From an uncultured Acetatifactor sp. (GTDB lineage: Bacteria; Bacillota; Clostridia; Lachnospirales; Lachnospiraceae): a stretch of 64,000 nt of DNA. Below, piece by piece: positions 1-8,287 of the stretch. The notes under the pieces are model-generated. The model was not told where the DNA came from, searched no databases, and saw only the letters and a list, made by a program, of their open reading frames with translations. Positions within the stretch are counted from its first letter, which is position 1. The number at the start of each line of letters is the position of its first letter. The position numbers and the translations under genes are program-made. The stretch is taken from assembly GCA_947625675.1 (NCBI GenBank), contig CANQPH010000010.1, positions 1-64,000 on the forward strand, read 5' to 3'.

Positions 1-1117
1 GCCAGCCCAAAAGGAGCCTGAGAAGCGTGGACTTCCCGCACCCGGAGGGGCCGGTCAGGGCGTACTTGCCGCCCTTTTTGAAGGTCAGGGACAGACCGTT
101 GAGGACGGGCTTCTCGTCATATTGGAAGGTCAGATCGTTTACAGTGATGGCGCTGCCGATTTCAGGAAGACCGTCGCTTTCCTCGTCCTGAATACTGTCG
201 CCGTGAACGGTAATTTTATCAAAATAGGGCTTTGTGGACGAGAAGGACAGCAGGAGCTGTGCCACGACGCCGATACCGTTAGAGAGACTGCCGACCAGAT
301 TTCCCCCACCCATCAGGGCGCCCTGGATAATTACGCCCCGAATGGAAAGTACGCCGATCAGACCATTCGTCAGCATCTGCATGACGATGTTGACACATTC
401 AAATCCTGCGCCGATAAACGCCTTCACATAGGTGAGTTTATATTTGGGCCTTTCGATCTGCTCACTGGCTTCCTCTGCGCCCTGGCGGAACCACTGTTCC
501 CGACCAAAGGAGCGCAAAACATCATAGCCTGCCAGAATATCTTTTAATTTGCCTGTGGCCTTGGACTGCCCCGCTTCGCAGGCCTTGCCCAGCTTCTCCA
601 TGCGCTTCGTGAAAAGCTTAGGGGCCAGCATCATTACGACCACATTGACCAGTGCCGCCACAAGCAGGGACCAATGGAGCGTCAGCAGAGCGATGGCGCT
701 GAATATAACGTTGGCCGTGCAGGCGACACACCGATAAAAGGGTTGCCAAGCAAGTTGCTCGATTTGGTTCACATCGTTGGTGAACCAGGACAGGTATTCC
801 CCAGTGTCTGTTCCGTGAAACTCCACATGGGTTTTGTGAAGCAGCGTCGCCGTCATGTCCCGCCGGACCGCATTGTTCATGTCCCGAATGGCGCGGCCCT
901 GGAGAAACTCATAGAAACTGTCGACCCACAAGAGAATAAACCATGAGCCAGTCAGTATCAACGTCCAAAAGAAAAATCCCCGCAGGTCAAGCTCAATGAT
1001 GCTCTGAAAGGTCTGCATCATCAGAAGATTGTTCCCGATTTGCAGGGCGCTCACGATAAGCAGTATCAGGATCGCCGAAAGATTGGCGAACCAATATTTT
1101 TTCAGATAATAGCTCAT
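1..1117 (-). CDS. ABC exporter, fused permease-ATPase (3' part outside window)
   Basis: The reading frame opens at an ATG just downstream of an AGGAG site and runs off the left edge, so only about 370 residues are visible. The N-terminal 300 residues have several hydrophobic helices of a type I ABC exporter membrane domain, with a conserved-looking EFLQGRAIRDMNNAVR stretch. The nucleotide-binding domain then begins, and the Walker A motif GPSGCGKST is intact around residues 356-364. Walker B and the signature motif lie outside the window. The gene follows the XRE regulator by 18 bp on the same strand, so the two are probably co-transcribed and the regulator may control export of a drug or peptide. 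The substrate cannot be told. Confidence 0.88.
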   Translation of the reverse strand, partial: MSYYLKKYWFANLSAILILLIVSALQIGNNLLMMQTFQSIIELDLRGFFFWTLILTGSWFILLWVDSFYEFLQGRAIRDMNNAVRRDMTATLLHKTHVEFHGTDTGEYLSWFTNDVNQIEQLAWQPFYRCVACTANVIFSAIALLTLHWSLLVAALVNVVVMMLAPKLFTKRMEKLGKACEAGQSKATGKLKDILAGYDVLRSFGREQWFRQGAEEASEQIERPKYKLTYVKAFIGAGFECVNIVMQMLTNGLIGVLSIRGVIIQGALMGGGNLVGSLSNGIGVVAQLLLSFSSTKPYFDKITVHGDSIQDEESDGLPEIGSAITVNDLTFQYDEKPVLNGLSLTFKKGGKYALTGPSGCGKSTLLRLLLGW

Positions 1118-1135
1118 TTTGGTCACTCCTTTTTT

Positions 1136-2029
1136 TCATTTAGATATTTGTTCTGCATCTTCCCATTTTTCACCCGACCCAAAGAGCGGCACCGGGGCGT
1201 ACAGCCGCAGATAGTTTGACTCGTACTGCACCAGCGTCCGAGCCAGCATCAGGAAGGGAATCAACTTCCAGGGCTCTAAAACCTCATAAACATTAGTCTC
1301 GCCATCCTCCAGTTCAAGCTCCATGGAGGATATCAGCTTCAACTCTGCCAGTGCCTCCAGCAGCTCTTCCACGGCCTCCCGCGCCATGTTCAGATGCTTT
1401 GTCACAACGCTTGCAGAGAACCAGCCTATTTTCCGGTTATAGATGTACTCCATCAGTTCCAAACACCCCGGCCTTGCCAAAACCGCAAAGAGCTTTCGGT
1501 ACTCTTCCTTGGGTAACAGCCATTGCCCCCAACCGCCTTGGGGTCGGGGCCACAGCGTCACAAAGGACAGATCCTCGGCATGGACATCAAAGAGGATGCC
1601 TCCCTCTGTCGCAATTTGCGAAAGCTGCAGGAGCTCGTCGCCGTCGCCGTAGGCAAATTTGCAGGATTCGGGATAGTCTGTTATAGGCAAGCTGATTTCG
1701 CTGTCCTCGTCCGGCAGGAAGTATTGTTTAACCCTCCAAACCAGCCGGCAGAACTGATCTATCCGCTCCTTTGAAGGAAATCCCCGGAGCCACCGGCCCA
1801 CTGCATCCGCCGGGTCCTCCTGCTCCCTGCCTTCCATGCCAAAGAGAGCGTCGATGGTCACGCCGAGTTGTCTGGACAAGATCGGCAACAGCTCAATATC
1901 CGGTGCGCCGCCTTTCTCCCACTTGCCCACGGCCTGATAGGACACCCCCACTAGCTTGCCCAGCTGTTCCTGTGTAAGTCCCCGCTCTTTTCGCAGAGCG
2001 GCAATACGTTCGCTTAATATATTCGGCAT
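1136..2029 (-). CDS. XRE-family helix-turn-helix regulator with long C-terminal domain
   Basis: The first 65 residues form a clear XRE/Cro-type helix-turn-helix (TQEQLGKLVGVSYQAVGKWE). The remaining 230 residues are acidic and I do not recognise them as a named domain; they may sense a ligand or partner. A stretch near residues 170-250 (AREAVEELLEALAELKL) looks like a second winged-helix-type fold. The gene sits directly upstream of the ABC exporter on the same strand, a common arrangement for a dedicated regulator of an efflux system. Its start lies 34 bp after the stop of the truncated rhamnosidase, and the ribosome binding site is weak (AAAGGA with long spacing). Confidence 0.8.
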   Translation of the reverse strand: MPNILSERIAALRKERGLTQEQLGKLVGVSYQAVGKWEKGGAPDIELLPILSRQLGVTIDALFGMEGREQEDPADAVGRWLRGFPSKERIDQFCRLVWRVKQYFLPDEDSEISLPITDYPESCKFAYGDGDELLQLSQIATEGGILFDVHAEDLSFVTLWPRPQGGWGQWLLPKEEYRKLFAVLARPGCLELMEYIYNRKIGWFSASVVTKHLNMAREAVEELLEALAELKLISSMELELEDGETNVYEVLEPWKLIPFLMLARTLVQYESNYLRLYAPVPLFGSGEKWEDAEQISK

Positions 2030-2062
2030 TCAAAACACCGTCCTTTCGTTTTGCTGGTTTCA

Positions 2063-4126
2063 TTAATAGCACAGATAGGCCGTTGGCACTTCAGGATCCG
2101 GTTTGATGAAAGCATCAGGGCCCCTCATGACCACATTGGGGACATCGGGCTCCAGCCACTCGCCCCACTGATATCGGGTATCCCACACATACTGTCCGTC
2201 ACTGCCGCCGTTTTCCGTATACCATAATTCTGAGGCCCACAGTTCATTTTTGTTTTTTGCGTTGGCGATCATGTAGTCGACCCATTTTTTGGCCGAAGCG
2301 TACTGTTGCTTCAAGATGCGCACGTCTCCGTACCGCAGATACATCGTCCAAGGTGTAATGGTGGCCGTATCGCCCCATCCGGAACTGCCATCCAAAATGT
2401 ATCCGCCGTCAGGCGCATAGATATTTGCCATGATGCTGACCATCGGGTCATACGGGGCAGAATCGTCTCCGTCTGATTTTGCCTTTTCAGCTTCAGCCGC
2501 CGCCTTTGCTAGATACTCTTTTTGCGCTTTGAGAGCAACAGGGTCATGCATCATCATACAGTTCGGTGCGATGTTGAGTATCTTTCCGTTCTCACATTGA
2601 TCCGCCGCCACGTCCTGCATCCACTTCTCAAAAAAGGGATAAACTTCCGCAAACCAACCGGCTGTTTTAGCGTAGATTTGGCTGTCACCTGTCCAGGGAC
2701 TCCTTTCGCGGGTAGGACAGTCCGTGGGCACATCGAGAAAGTTTCCTTTCTGACTCCATCGACTATTTTTCACCAGTTGGTTAACCAACCTGGAGGAACA
2801 GACAAATTCGCCGGTCTCTTCCAGAACGGAGTAAACGGCATAAGCCTCAAAGTCACCTGAGTTGATCTCCCCCTCGTAGCCGGAGATGCGCAGATACTGG
2901 AATCCAAACACAGAGAATAATGGCTCATAGGTCTCCTCGCAGGTGCCTGCGGCAATGTAATCTATCTGCTGGAATCGCTCCAGGCCAGGAATCGGGGTGT
3001 TATGTGCCACGGTGCGGTTATAAAACGCCCCATCCTTAAAGTCCTCGCCGAACTCTACCGTCACTTTTTGACCTTTCGTCAAGTTATGGAAGGTCATTTT
3101 TACATTTCCAGCAATATTCTGTCCAAAGTCGATGACAAGACTGCCCTCGCTGTCCCGCAGCGCCTTGCCCTGAAGTGCTTCCATGCGGCGTACTGGGACA
3201 CTGTTGCTGGCAATTAAGTTTTCTTTTCCTGTGTAGGCGGAGGCGGAAATACGGGCATTTTTCCACCCACTCACATCAAAACCGGGCAGCTTCCAGCCAC
3301 AGGGTTCCAGCGATGCGTCATAGACATCGCCGAGTTTCATATCGGACTGTAGAATACCGCCCGTAGAGGTGACGAAGGCATCGTCGCTGATGATGACTTC
3401 ACGGCTGCCGTCTTCATATTCCAACTCCAATTGCCCCAGGAATGCCAGCGTTGAACCGAAGTTGTTTCGCACATCCCCGCCAGTGACACCGCGCCACCAT
3501 CCGTCCGCCAAGATCACGCTCCAGACATTTTCCCCGGAGCGCAGAAGCGGCAGCACATCATAGACTTGATACTGGAGCCTCTTGTAATACATTGTGAAAC
3601 CAGGTTTGTAACGATCCTCTGTACCGAACTCACCGTTGATCCAGAACTCGTACAAACCGTGGGCGGTTTGATAGAGGCGGGCACGCTTAACAGGCTTGGA
3701 GATCATGAACGACTTGCGAAAATATTGTGCAGGCATCATTGTCATCGGGTCGGTCGTTTCCTCCGCCTCAATCCATTCGGCCTGCCAATCCTCCACACTG
3801 AGCAACCCCATCTCAAAGGATGCCGTATCACTCAGTGCGCTCTCTTCCTCGTGAAGTTCAGCAGATGCCCTGACTTCTACTTGCCAAGTATAGATGCCGC
3901 GGGAGCGCAGTGGTTCACCATCGTACTCGATGTGGGCAGAGCTTTTGGATGAAACCAGGCCCGTATCCCATATTGTCCTGGCTCCATCGTGGATCGTAAT
4001 ATGGTAGCCCGTCTGCATAACACTGGCCTTATCGCTCTGCAGTTTCCAGGAAAAGCGCGGGTGAATGTCATCAATTCCGACCGGGTTCCGACGATAATCG
4101 CACTTCAAATCGTAAATTCTGAGCAT
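2063..4126 (-). CDS. Alpha-L-rhamnosidase, GH78, C-terminally truncated
   Basis: This 687-residue protein matches the N-terminal two thirds of GH78 (bacterial alpha-L-rhamnosidase): N-terminal beta domains, then the first half of the (alpha/alpha)6 barrel. The motif DCPTRERSPWTGDSQ, which carries the general-acid glutamate of the family, is present, as is the GSSGWGDTATITPW region. The reading frame ends at TAYLCY, where intact family members continue for about 200 more residues including the ATTIWERW segment with the general base. The enzyme is therefore probably inactive, or the locus is a deletion product. A good GGAGGAG site precedes the ATG. It is divergent from an AraC-type activator, the usual arrangement for an inducible plant-glycan enzyme. 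Confidence 0.85.
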   Translation of the reverse strand: MLRIYDLKCDYRRNPVGIDDIHPRFSWKLQSDKASVMQTGYHITIHDGARTIWDTGLVSSKSSAHIEYDGEPLRSRGIYTWQVEVRASAELHEEESALSDTASFEMGLLSVEDWQAEWIEAEETTDPMTMMPAQYFRKSFMISKPVKRARLYQTAHGLYEFWINGEFGTEDRYKPGFTMYYKRLQYQVYDVLPLLRSGENVWSVILADGWWRGVTGGDVRNNFGSTLAFLGQLELEYEDGSREVIISDDAFVTSTGGILQSDMKLGDVYDASLEPCGWKLPGFDVSGWKNARISASAYTGKENLIASNSVPVRRMEALQGKALRDSEGSLVIDFGQNIAGNVKMTFHNLTKGQKVTVEFGEDFKDGAFYNRTVAHNTPIPGLERFQQIDYIAAGTCEETYEPLFSVFGFQYLRISGYEGEINSGDFEAYAVYSVLEETGEFVCSSRLVNQLVKNSRWSQKGNFLDVPTDCPTRERSPWTGDSQIYAKTAGWFAEVYPFFEKWMQDVAADQCENGKILNIAPNCMMMHDPVALKAQKEYLAKAAAEAEKAKSDGDDSAPYDPMVSIMANIYAPDGGYILDGSSGWGDTATITPWTMYLRYGDVRILKQQYASAKKWVDYMIANAKNKNELWASELWYTENGGSDGQYVWDTRYQWGEWLEPDVPNVVMRGPDAFIKPDPEVPTAYLCY

Positions 4127-4252
4127 ACTCTTTTCTCCTCCAAAGAACTTGTTCAGGAAATACTGCTAATGCTGACTGTGTTTTAAATCTATCGTCTGCT
4201 TACCAAGTATGCTGCCGCTTCTGCCTTATCGCTGTTTTGGTATGAGGACAAC

Positions 4253-5356
4253 TTGCTGGTAAAGTCCTACAACGAACAACCGCTCTCCACAGAATTAGTG
4301 CGTCTTCAAATGCAGCCATATTTCGATAGCCCAGTTCAGTTAGGTATGCTAACTACTCCGGAACAGATTCAATTTGGCATTATTCGCCATCGCAACAACA
4401 ACGCATTTCTTTTGGTAGGTCCTGCTGTTCCCTTTGAATTGAAATCCAGCCATGCTGACCTGCTGATCCAGCGATTCCGTTTGCCTCGAAAACAGCAATC
4501 CGGGGTATACAGTTGGTTTTATCATATTCCCGTGATGAACGCACCTGCGTTCAAATGTCAACTAGATATGCTCAATTTTCTGCTGAATGGAACCGAGGAC
4601 GCTATTACGCCGTTGGCCTTTCAAGATAAGCGTTACAATATAAAAATTCAATCAGAGGATATATCCTACTATGATGTCGCTGTTTATGAATTTGAGAACC
4701 GTCTCATTCCTCTAATTCGACAGGGACGCACAGACGAGGTAATTTTGCTCATGCGAAAAAAAGATGCAGTAGGGCTTGCCGCCTCCCTTGGCCCCACTAC
4801 CATCCGTACCATGAAGAACTATTTCATTTCTTCCACTGCGCTGATTTCCCGCATCGCCATAGATGAAGGGCTATTGCCAACGGTCTCGCTTTCGCTCTCA
4901 GATTACTACATAGCACGTGTAGAAAAACTCGACAACTACGCACAGATTCAAGAACTTTTGTATACGATGATGACGGACTACTGCGGCAGAATTGCACGGG
5001 TTCATGCGCTTCCATCTTCGTCCGCAACAGTCAGCGCAATCGTCCGTTTGATAGATGCCAATATCTATGAACCGCTCTCTACCGCCTCAATCGCAAAGAC
5101 TCTCCATATGAGTGCGTCTTATATCAGCCATCATTTTAAAGAGCAGACAAATAAATCCCTTTCCAAGTACATTAGTGAGCAAAAGATATTAGAAGGGCGA
5201 CTATTACTAAAAACGACTGATCTTTCCATATCCGATATTGCCGAGCGTCTGAATTTTTCAAGCCAGCAATACTTCCAGGCACAATTTAAGAAATTTACGG
5301 GAGTGACCCCGCAGGAATACCGCAGGCCTAAACGTTCATCTGTACTCTCGATATAA
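4253..5356 (+). CDS. AraC-family transcriptional regulator
   Basis: The C-terminal 100 residues hold the two helix-turn-helix motifs of AraC/XylS regulators (TASIAKTLHMSASYISHHFK and LSISDIAERLNFSSQQYFQ) ending in the family hallmark FKKFTGVTPQEYRR. The N-terminal 260 residues are a sensing domain without a recognisable name. The chosen start is a TTG four bases after a GAGGA site; the frame stays open about 20 codons further upstream with no ATG, so a different non-canonical start is possible. It faces away from the rhamnosidase gene across a 126-bp gap, suggesting it activates that gene in response to rhamnose or a rhamnoside. Confidence 0.85.
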   Translation: MLVKSYNEQPLSTELVRLQMQPYFDSPVQLGMLTTPEQIQFGIIRHRNNNAFLLVGPAVPFELKSSHADLLIQRFRLPRKQQSGVYSWFYHIPVMNAPAFKCQLDMLNFLLNGTEDAITPLAFQDKRYNIKIQSEDISYYDVAVYEFENRLIPLIRQGRTDEVILLMRKKDAVGLAASLGPTTIRTMKNYFISSTALISRIAIDEGLLPTVSLSLSDYYIARVEKLDNYAQIQELLYTMMTDYCGRIARVHALPSSSATVSAIVRLIDANIYEPLSTASIAKTLHMSASYISHHFKEQTNKSLSKYISEQKILEGRLLLKTTDLSISDIAERLNFSSQQYFQAQFKKFTGVTPQEYRRPKRSSVLSI

Positions 5357-5615
5357 TGAGATCTTTCCTGCGGCTTCTTTTGGTGCCTGCTGACGATCGG
5401 CATAGTGATTCTGGCATTGTTTGTTGGCATTCTTGCAATAAAGGGGCCTACAATAGGCAATTATCGTGCTGATGGTAAGCGAAATTTCAATCTCAAATTA
5501 ACTAACAACAAAAAACAATTCCCATTATTTAATCGATGTTCAATAGACTATCGAGTTCCAATCAACTATACTATATACAGAGGAGCTTCAAGGATTGTAG
5601 ATGAGATAGTTGAAC
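5357..5615 (+). other. Intergenic stretch with possible gene remnant
   Basis: This AT-rich 259-bp gap contains one short hydrophobic reading frame near 5385-5450 (translated LLTIGIVILALFVGILAIKG) with no start signal, which looks like the tail of a deleted membrane protein. Further on, TATACT at about 5570 could be a -10 box for the following XRE gene, but no convincing -35 was found. Nothing else was recognised. Confidence 0.3.
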
Positions 5616-6584
5616 ATGACAATAGGAAATGTTATCAAAAAATACAGGAAAAATAAAAGCATGACACAGGAGGAAATGGCTGCTCGCCTCGGTGTAACCG
5701 CTCCTGCTGTAAATAAGTGGGAAAAAGGCAACGCATTGCCGGATGTCGCTTTGCTCGCCCCGATTGCACGGCTGCTTGGTATTACGACAGATGAACTTCT
5801 GTCCTTTAAAGACGAGCTTACGGACGAAGAAATAAACCGATATTTGTCAGAGCTTCAAAAGAACCTGGAGTGCAAGGATTTCCATGAAGTATTTCTTTCC
5901 GTAAAGAAAAAAATCGAGAAATACCCGAATTGTGAAACATTGATCTGGCAGTCGGCGGATTCCCTGTTTCATGCGTTTATTCGGCAAGAGAATTATGAAA
6001 AAGCGGTGCAGTATTTGGATTATTTCTCATTGGAAAATCCGGAGCGCAAACGCAAGAAAGCCCTTGTGGACAGTAAAACGGGAAAACGGACGGAAGCCTA
6101 CCGTGCCTGCGAGGAATTGATTTATACCGGATATCAGCACATACAAATGACATTAAATGATTTGCGCATTCTTTATATGGAGGACGAGGAGCACGAAATG
6201 GCAAAGAAGTTGGTCGAGGTATCGTCCGCTGTTGCATCCGCATTTGAAATGGGCAGATACAATGAGGTTTGCTTTGGACTGGATGTCGCCGTTTGGGAAA
6301 GAGATGCTGCATGGACGGCACAGCTTATGCGGGAAATATTGGATAGCGTGGACAAAATAGGTGATTTTGCAAAATCCAAGCTTTATCAACACATGATAAT
6401 GAAGCCTGTTGACCCTGATTTTTCAATCAGGTTAAGACAGGAACTTTTGAAGTCTCTTGGAGATGAAATCTTTCATTATATGCAGGGAAATGAGGACTGG
6501 GAAAAACTATGTCAAGAGGCCGCAAAAGCGGATCTCCTGACGTTCCAAAGAAACACCCCCAGGCTCACCAGCAGAAGAAAATAA
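5616..6584 (+). CDS. XRE-family regulator with tetratricopeptide-like C-terminus
   Basis: An N-terminal helix-turn-helix (MTQEEMAARLGVTAPAVNKWE, about residues 15-36) is followed by a 250-residue alpha-helical region resembling TPR-type repeats seen in Lachnospiraceae XRE regulators. ATG at 5616 is preferred over the TTG two codons earlier. The last 24 codons overlap the convergent membrane-protein gene by 73 bp, and the final residues (TFQRNTPRLTSRRK) read like antisense of that gene rather than a natural end. This suggests the original 3' end was lost at a recombination junction. The target genes are unknown. Confidence 0.75.
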   Translation: MTIGNVIKKYRKNKSMTQEEMAARLGVTAPAVNKWEKGNALPDVALLAPIARLLGITTDELLSFKDELTDEEINRYLSELQKNLECKDFHEVFLSVKKKIEKYPNCETLIWQSADSLFHAFIRQENYEKAVQYLDYFSLENPERKRKKALVDSKTGKRTEAYRACEELIYTGYQHIQMTLNDLRILYMEDEEHEMAKKLVEVSSAVASAFEMGRYNEVCFGLDVAVWERDAAWTAQLMREILDSVDKIGDFAKSKLYQHMIMKPVDPDFSIRLRQELLKSLGDEIFHYMQGNEDWEKLCQEAAKADLLTFQRNTPRLTSRRK

Positions 6585-7576
6585 AAGCTGATACCCCGGG
6601 TCACATAAAGGGAGGGCATGAGATAGGCCTGCGGATAGATCCCGGCGAAAATGCTCTGATACATGAGCTCCGTGATCCCCTGGGAACCCGGCAGGGGCAG
6701 CATGTCCACGGCGATATAGACGCTGGCCTGCAAAAACATGACGTCCAGGGCGCTGGCCCCCGTCAGTCCGAAGCCCCGGTACACCACGTAAGCCAGGGCG
6801 AAAACGCTGCATCTTTGAAGAAAGGTAAAGGCGACCACCGCCGCCACCTTGACCTTGTGGCCCCATAGAAATGCCACCGCCTCCCCATAGCTGCGGATAA
6901 AGCCGTCGATTTTCTCCCTTCTGGCGGCGGAGGGCTTCAGGATATGGAGCCTCACGAGCCCCTGTTCCAGCCCATGCAGGAGTCTGGTCATCTTGGCGGG
7001 CAGGGCCATGACGCACAGCAAAATGACCACCAGGGCGGTGTTGAGGAAAAGCCCCAGATAGTACAGACTGTAATATCCTCCCAGATAAGCCTTCAGCGGC
7101 TTTCTCCAGAACATAACCATGGCCAGGCCTATGAGCACCAGCACGAATTTGTAGATCACCGCCACCGTCATCAACACCACGGAGCTGGCCGACAAACTGT
7201 GACCGTCTTTTTTCATGAAAAGAAGCTGCATGGGCTGGCCCCCGGTGGCGGAAGGGGTGATTCCAGAAAAGAAGAAGCCGATGAAGGAATAACCGATGCA
7301 GCAGGGGAGGGAAGCGAACCTGCCCGAGCCCCGGGCACCGCTCCCATTGCCTCCCTCCACGCTCCGCAGAAGATACCAGATCATGCATCCTTCTGCACTC
7401 ACGAAAAAAAGACCCAGCAGGAAAGCCACCCCCAGGTACAAGGGAGACATCTTTCCCAGGGCCCCCAGGATCTGTGCCGGATCCTGCCCCCGGAGCACCG
7501 CATAAAAAGTGAGGAACATGATGCCCAAAAACAAAAGGATGTTCCACAGAAATTTCCGCCGCTTCTTAGCGTCCAT
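6512..7576 (-). CDS. Lysylphosphatidylglycerol synthase TM region / UPF0104 family membrane protein
   Basis: The 354-residue product has about eight transmembrane segments and the family signature GITPSATGGQPMQ near residues 105-120, plus LPLPGSQGITE in the C-terminal half. This is the flippase-like membrane domain found in MprF and in stand-alone UPF0104 proteins, with no lysyl-transferase domain. Such stand-alone proteins usually sit next to glycosyltransferases and are thought to move lipid-linked material across the membrane. The start overlaps the upstream papain-like gene by 11 bp with GGGGAGG ahead of the ATG, so the two are translationally coupled. The 3' end overlaps the convergent XRE gene. 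Confidence 0.85.
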   Translation of the reverse strand: MDAKKRRKFLWNILLFLGIMFLTFYAVLRGQDPAQILGALGKMSPLYLGVAFLLGLFFVSAEGCMIWYLLRSVEGGNGSGARGSGRFASLPCCIGYSFIGFFFSGITPSATGGQPMQLLFMKKDGHSLSASSVVLMTVAVIYKFVLVLIGLAMVMFWRKPLKAYLGGYYSLYYLGLFLNTALVVILLCVMALPAKMTRLLHGLEQGLVRLHILKPSAARREKIDGFIRSYGEAVAFLWGHKVKVAAVVAFTFLQRCSVFALAYVVYRGFGLTGASALDVMFLQASVYIAVDMLPLPGSQGITELMYQSIFAGIYPQAYLMPSLYVTRGISFYFLLLVSLGVFLWNVRRSAFAAS

Positions 7577-8150
7577 AGGCCACCTCCCCGCCGCAGCGGC
7601 TGCTGCGGCCGATGGTTTCCTTCCGATCCTCCAGCAGCCCGGAAAGGGAACCCTCGTAGATCACCTTTTTTCTCTGCAGCAAGTAGAAATCCCTGGGCGT
7701 CACCAGAGAAAAATGCTTTTCCGAAATCAGCATGCCGTTTTGTCCCAGCAGCCTGGCCACGTAAGAGGAACAGGTATAGTGGTTCTTCTGATAAAAAGGC
7801 CGGCCCAACAGGATGAAGAACAGTCCCAGCACCGCATAGTGGAGCCGATACCTCTGCTGAAAATCCTCCTCAAGCCCCCGGCGGATGGCCGCCTTCTGGG
7901 CGGCGCTGCAGTCCAGCTCATACACCAGATACCGGGCCGTGGGAAAAGCCCGAAAAACGGCCTGCTTGTCCTCTTTTTCAAAACCGGCCAGAAGCGGGAC
8001 AGCCGGATGCCTCCGGCCCACGCTGTAAGCCTCCTCCAGATCGGAATCCATGGACAGGACCACATGGATATAGCGCTGCTTCAAAAAGGTGCGGATCAGA
8101 TACGCCAAAATCCCCGGCGTATCCACCAATGCAATGTAAATATGCGACAT
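7566..8150 (-). CDS. Permuted papain-like (NlpC/P60 superfamily) protein
   Basis: This 194-residue protein has RYIHVVLSMDSDLEEAYS near residues 26-43 and TCSSYVARLL near residues 130-140. That order, histidine first and cysteine later, matches the circularly permuted NlpC/P60 (YiiX-like) fold, with the histidine and cysteine as candidate catalytic residues. A hydrophobic segment (VLGLFFILLG) lies between them. Members of this family hydrolyse amide or ester bonds in lipids or peptides, but the substrate here is unknown. AGGAG precedes the ATG. The gene is coupled to the downstream LPG-synthase-type membrane protein and lies after a glycosyltransferase, so the three may act on one surface lipid or glycolipid. 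Confidence 0.6.
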   Translation of the reverse strand: MSHIYIALVDTPGILAYLIRTFLKQRYIHVVLSMDSDLEEAYSVGRRHPAVPLLAGFEKEDKQAVFRAFPTARYLVYELDCSAAQKAAIRRGLEEDFQQRYRLHYAVLGLFFILLGRPFYQKNHYTCSSYVARLLGQNGMLISEKHFSLVTPRDFYLLQRKKVIYEGSLSGLLEDRKETIGRSSRCGGEVAYGR

Positions 8151-8261
8151 TTATACTCTCCTCATTCGTACAAAGTCCGTTCCACTCTCTGCCGTCCTCA
8201 TCGTTCTGAAAAAACGGACTAATGTCGACAGAAAGAACATCTGTCGGCTTCTGACTTGAAT

Positions 8262-8278
8262 GTGCGCCCGTGGCGCAC
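8262..8278 (-). terminator. GC hairpin downstream of the glycosyltransferase gene
   Basis: A perfect 7-bp inverted repeat (GTGCGCC / GGCGCAC, 3-base loop) lies 10 bp after the stop of the glycosyltransferase. There is no T-run, so it may stabilise or only partly terminate the transcript. A second inverted repeat (AGTCCGTT / AACGGACT) lies between it and the papain-like gene. Confidence 0.3.
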
Positions 8279-8287
8279 GGACATGGT

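Noticed and set aside
5405-5656. 83-codon frame upstream of the second XRE gene
   Set aside because: No ribosome binding site, no domain, overlaps the XRE start; kept only as a possible remnant.
6507-7547. 346-codon minus-strand frame in another register of the flippase-like gene
   Set aside because: Gly/Arg-rich shadow; the overlapping frame has membrane helices and family motifs.
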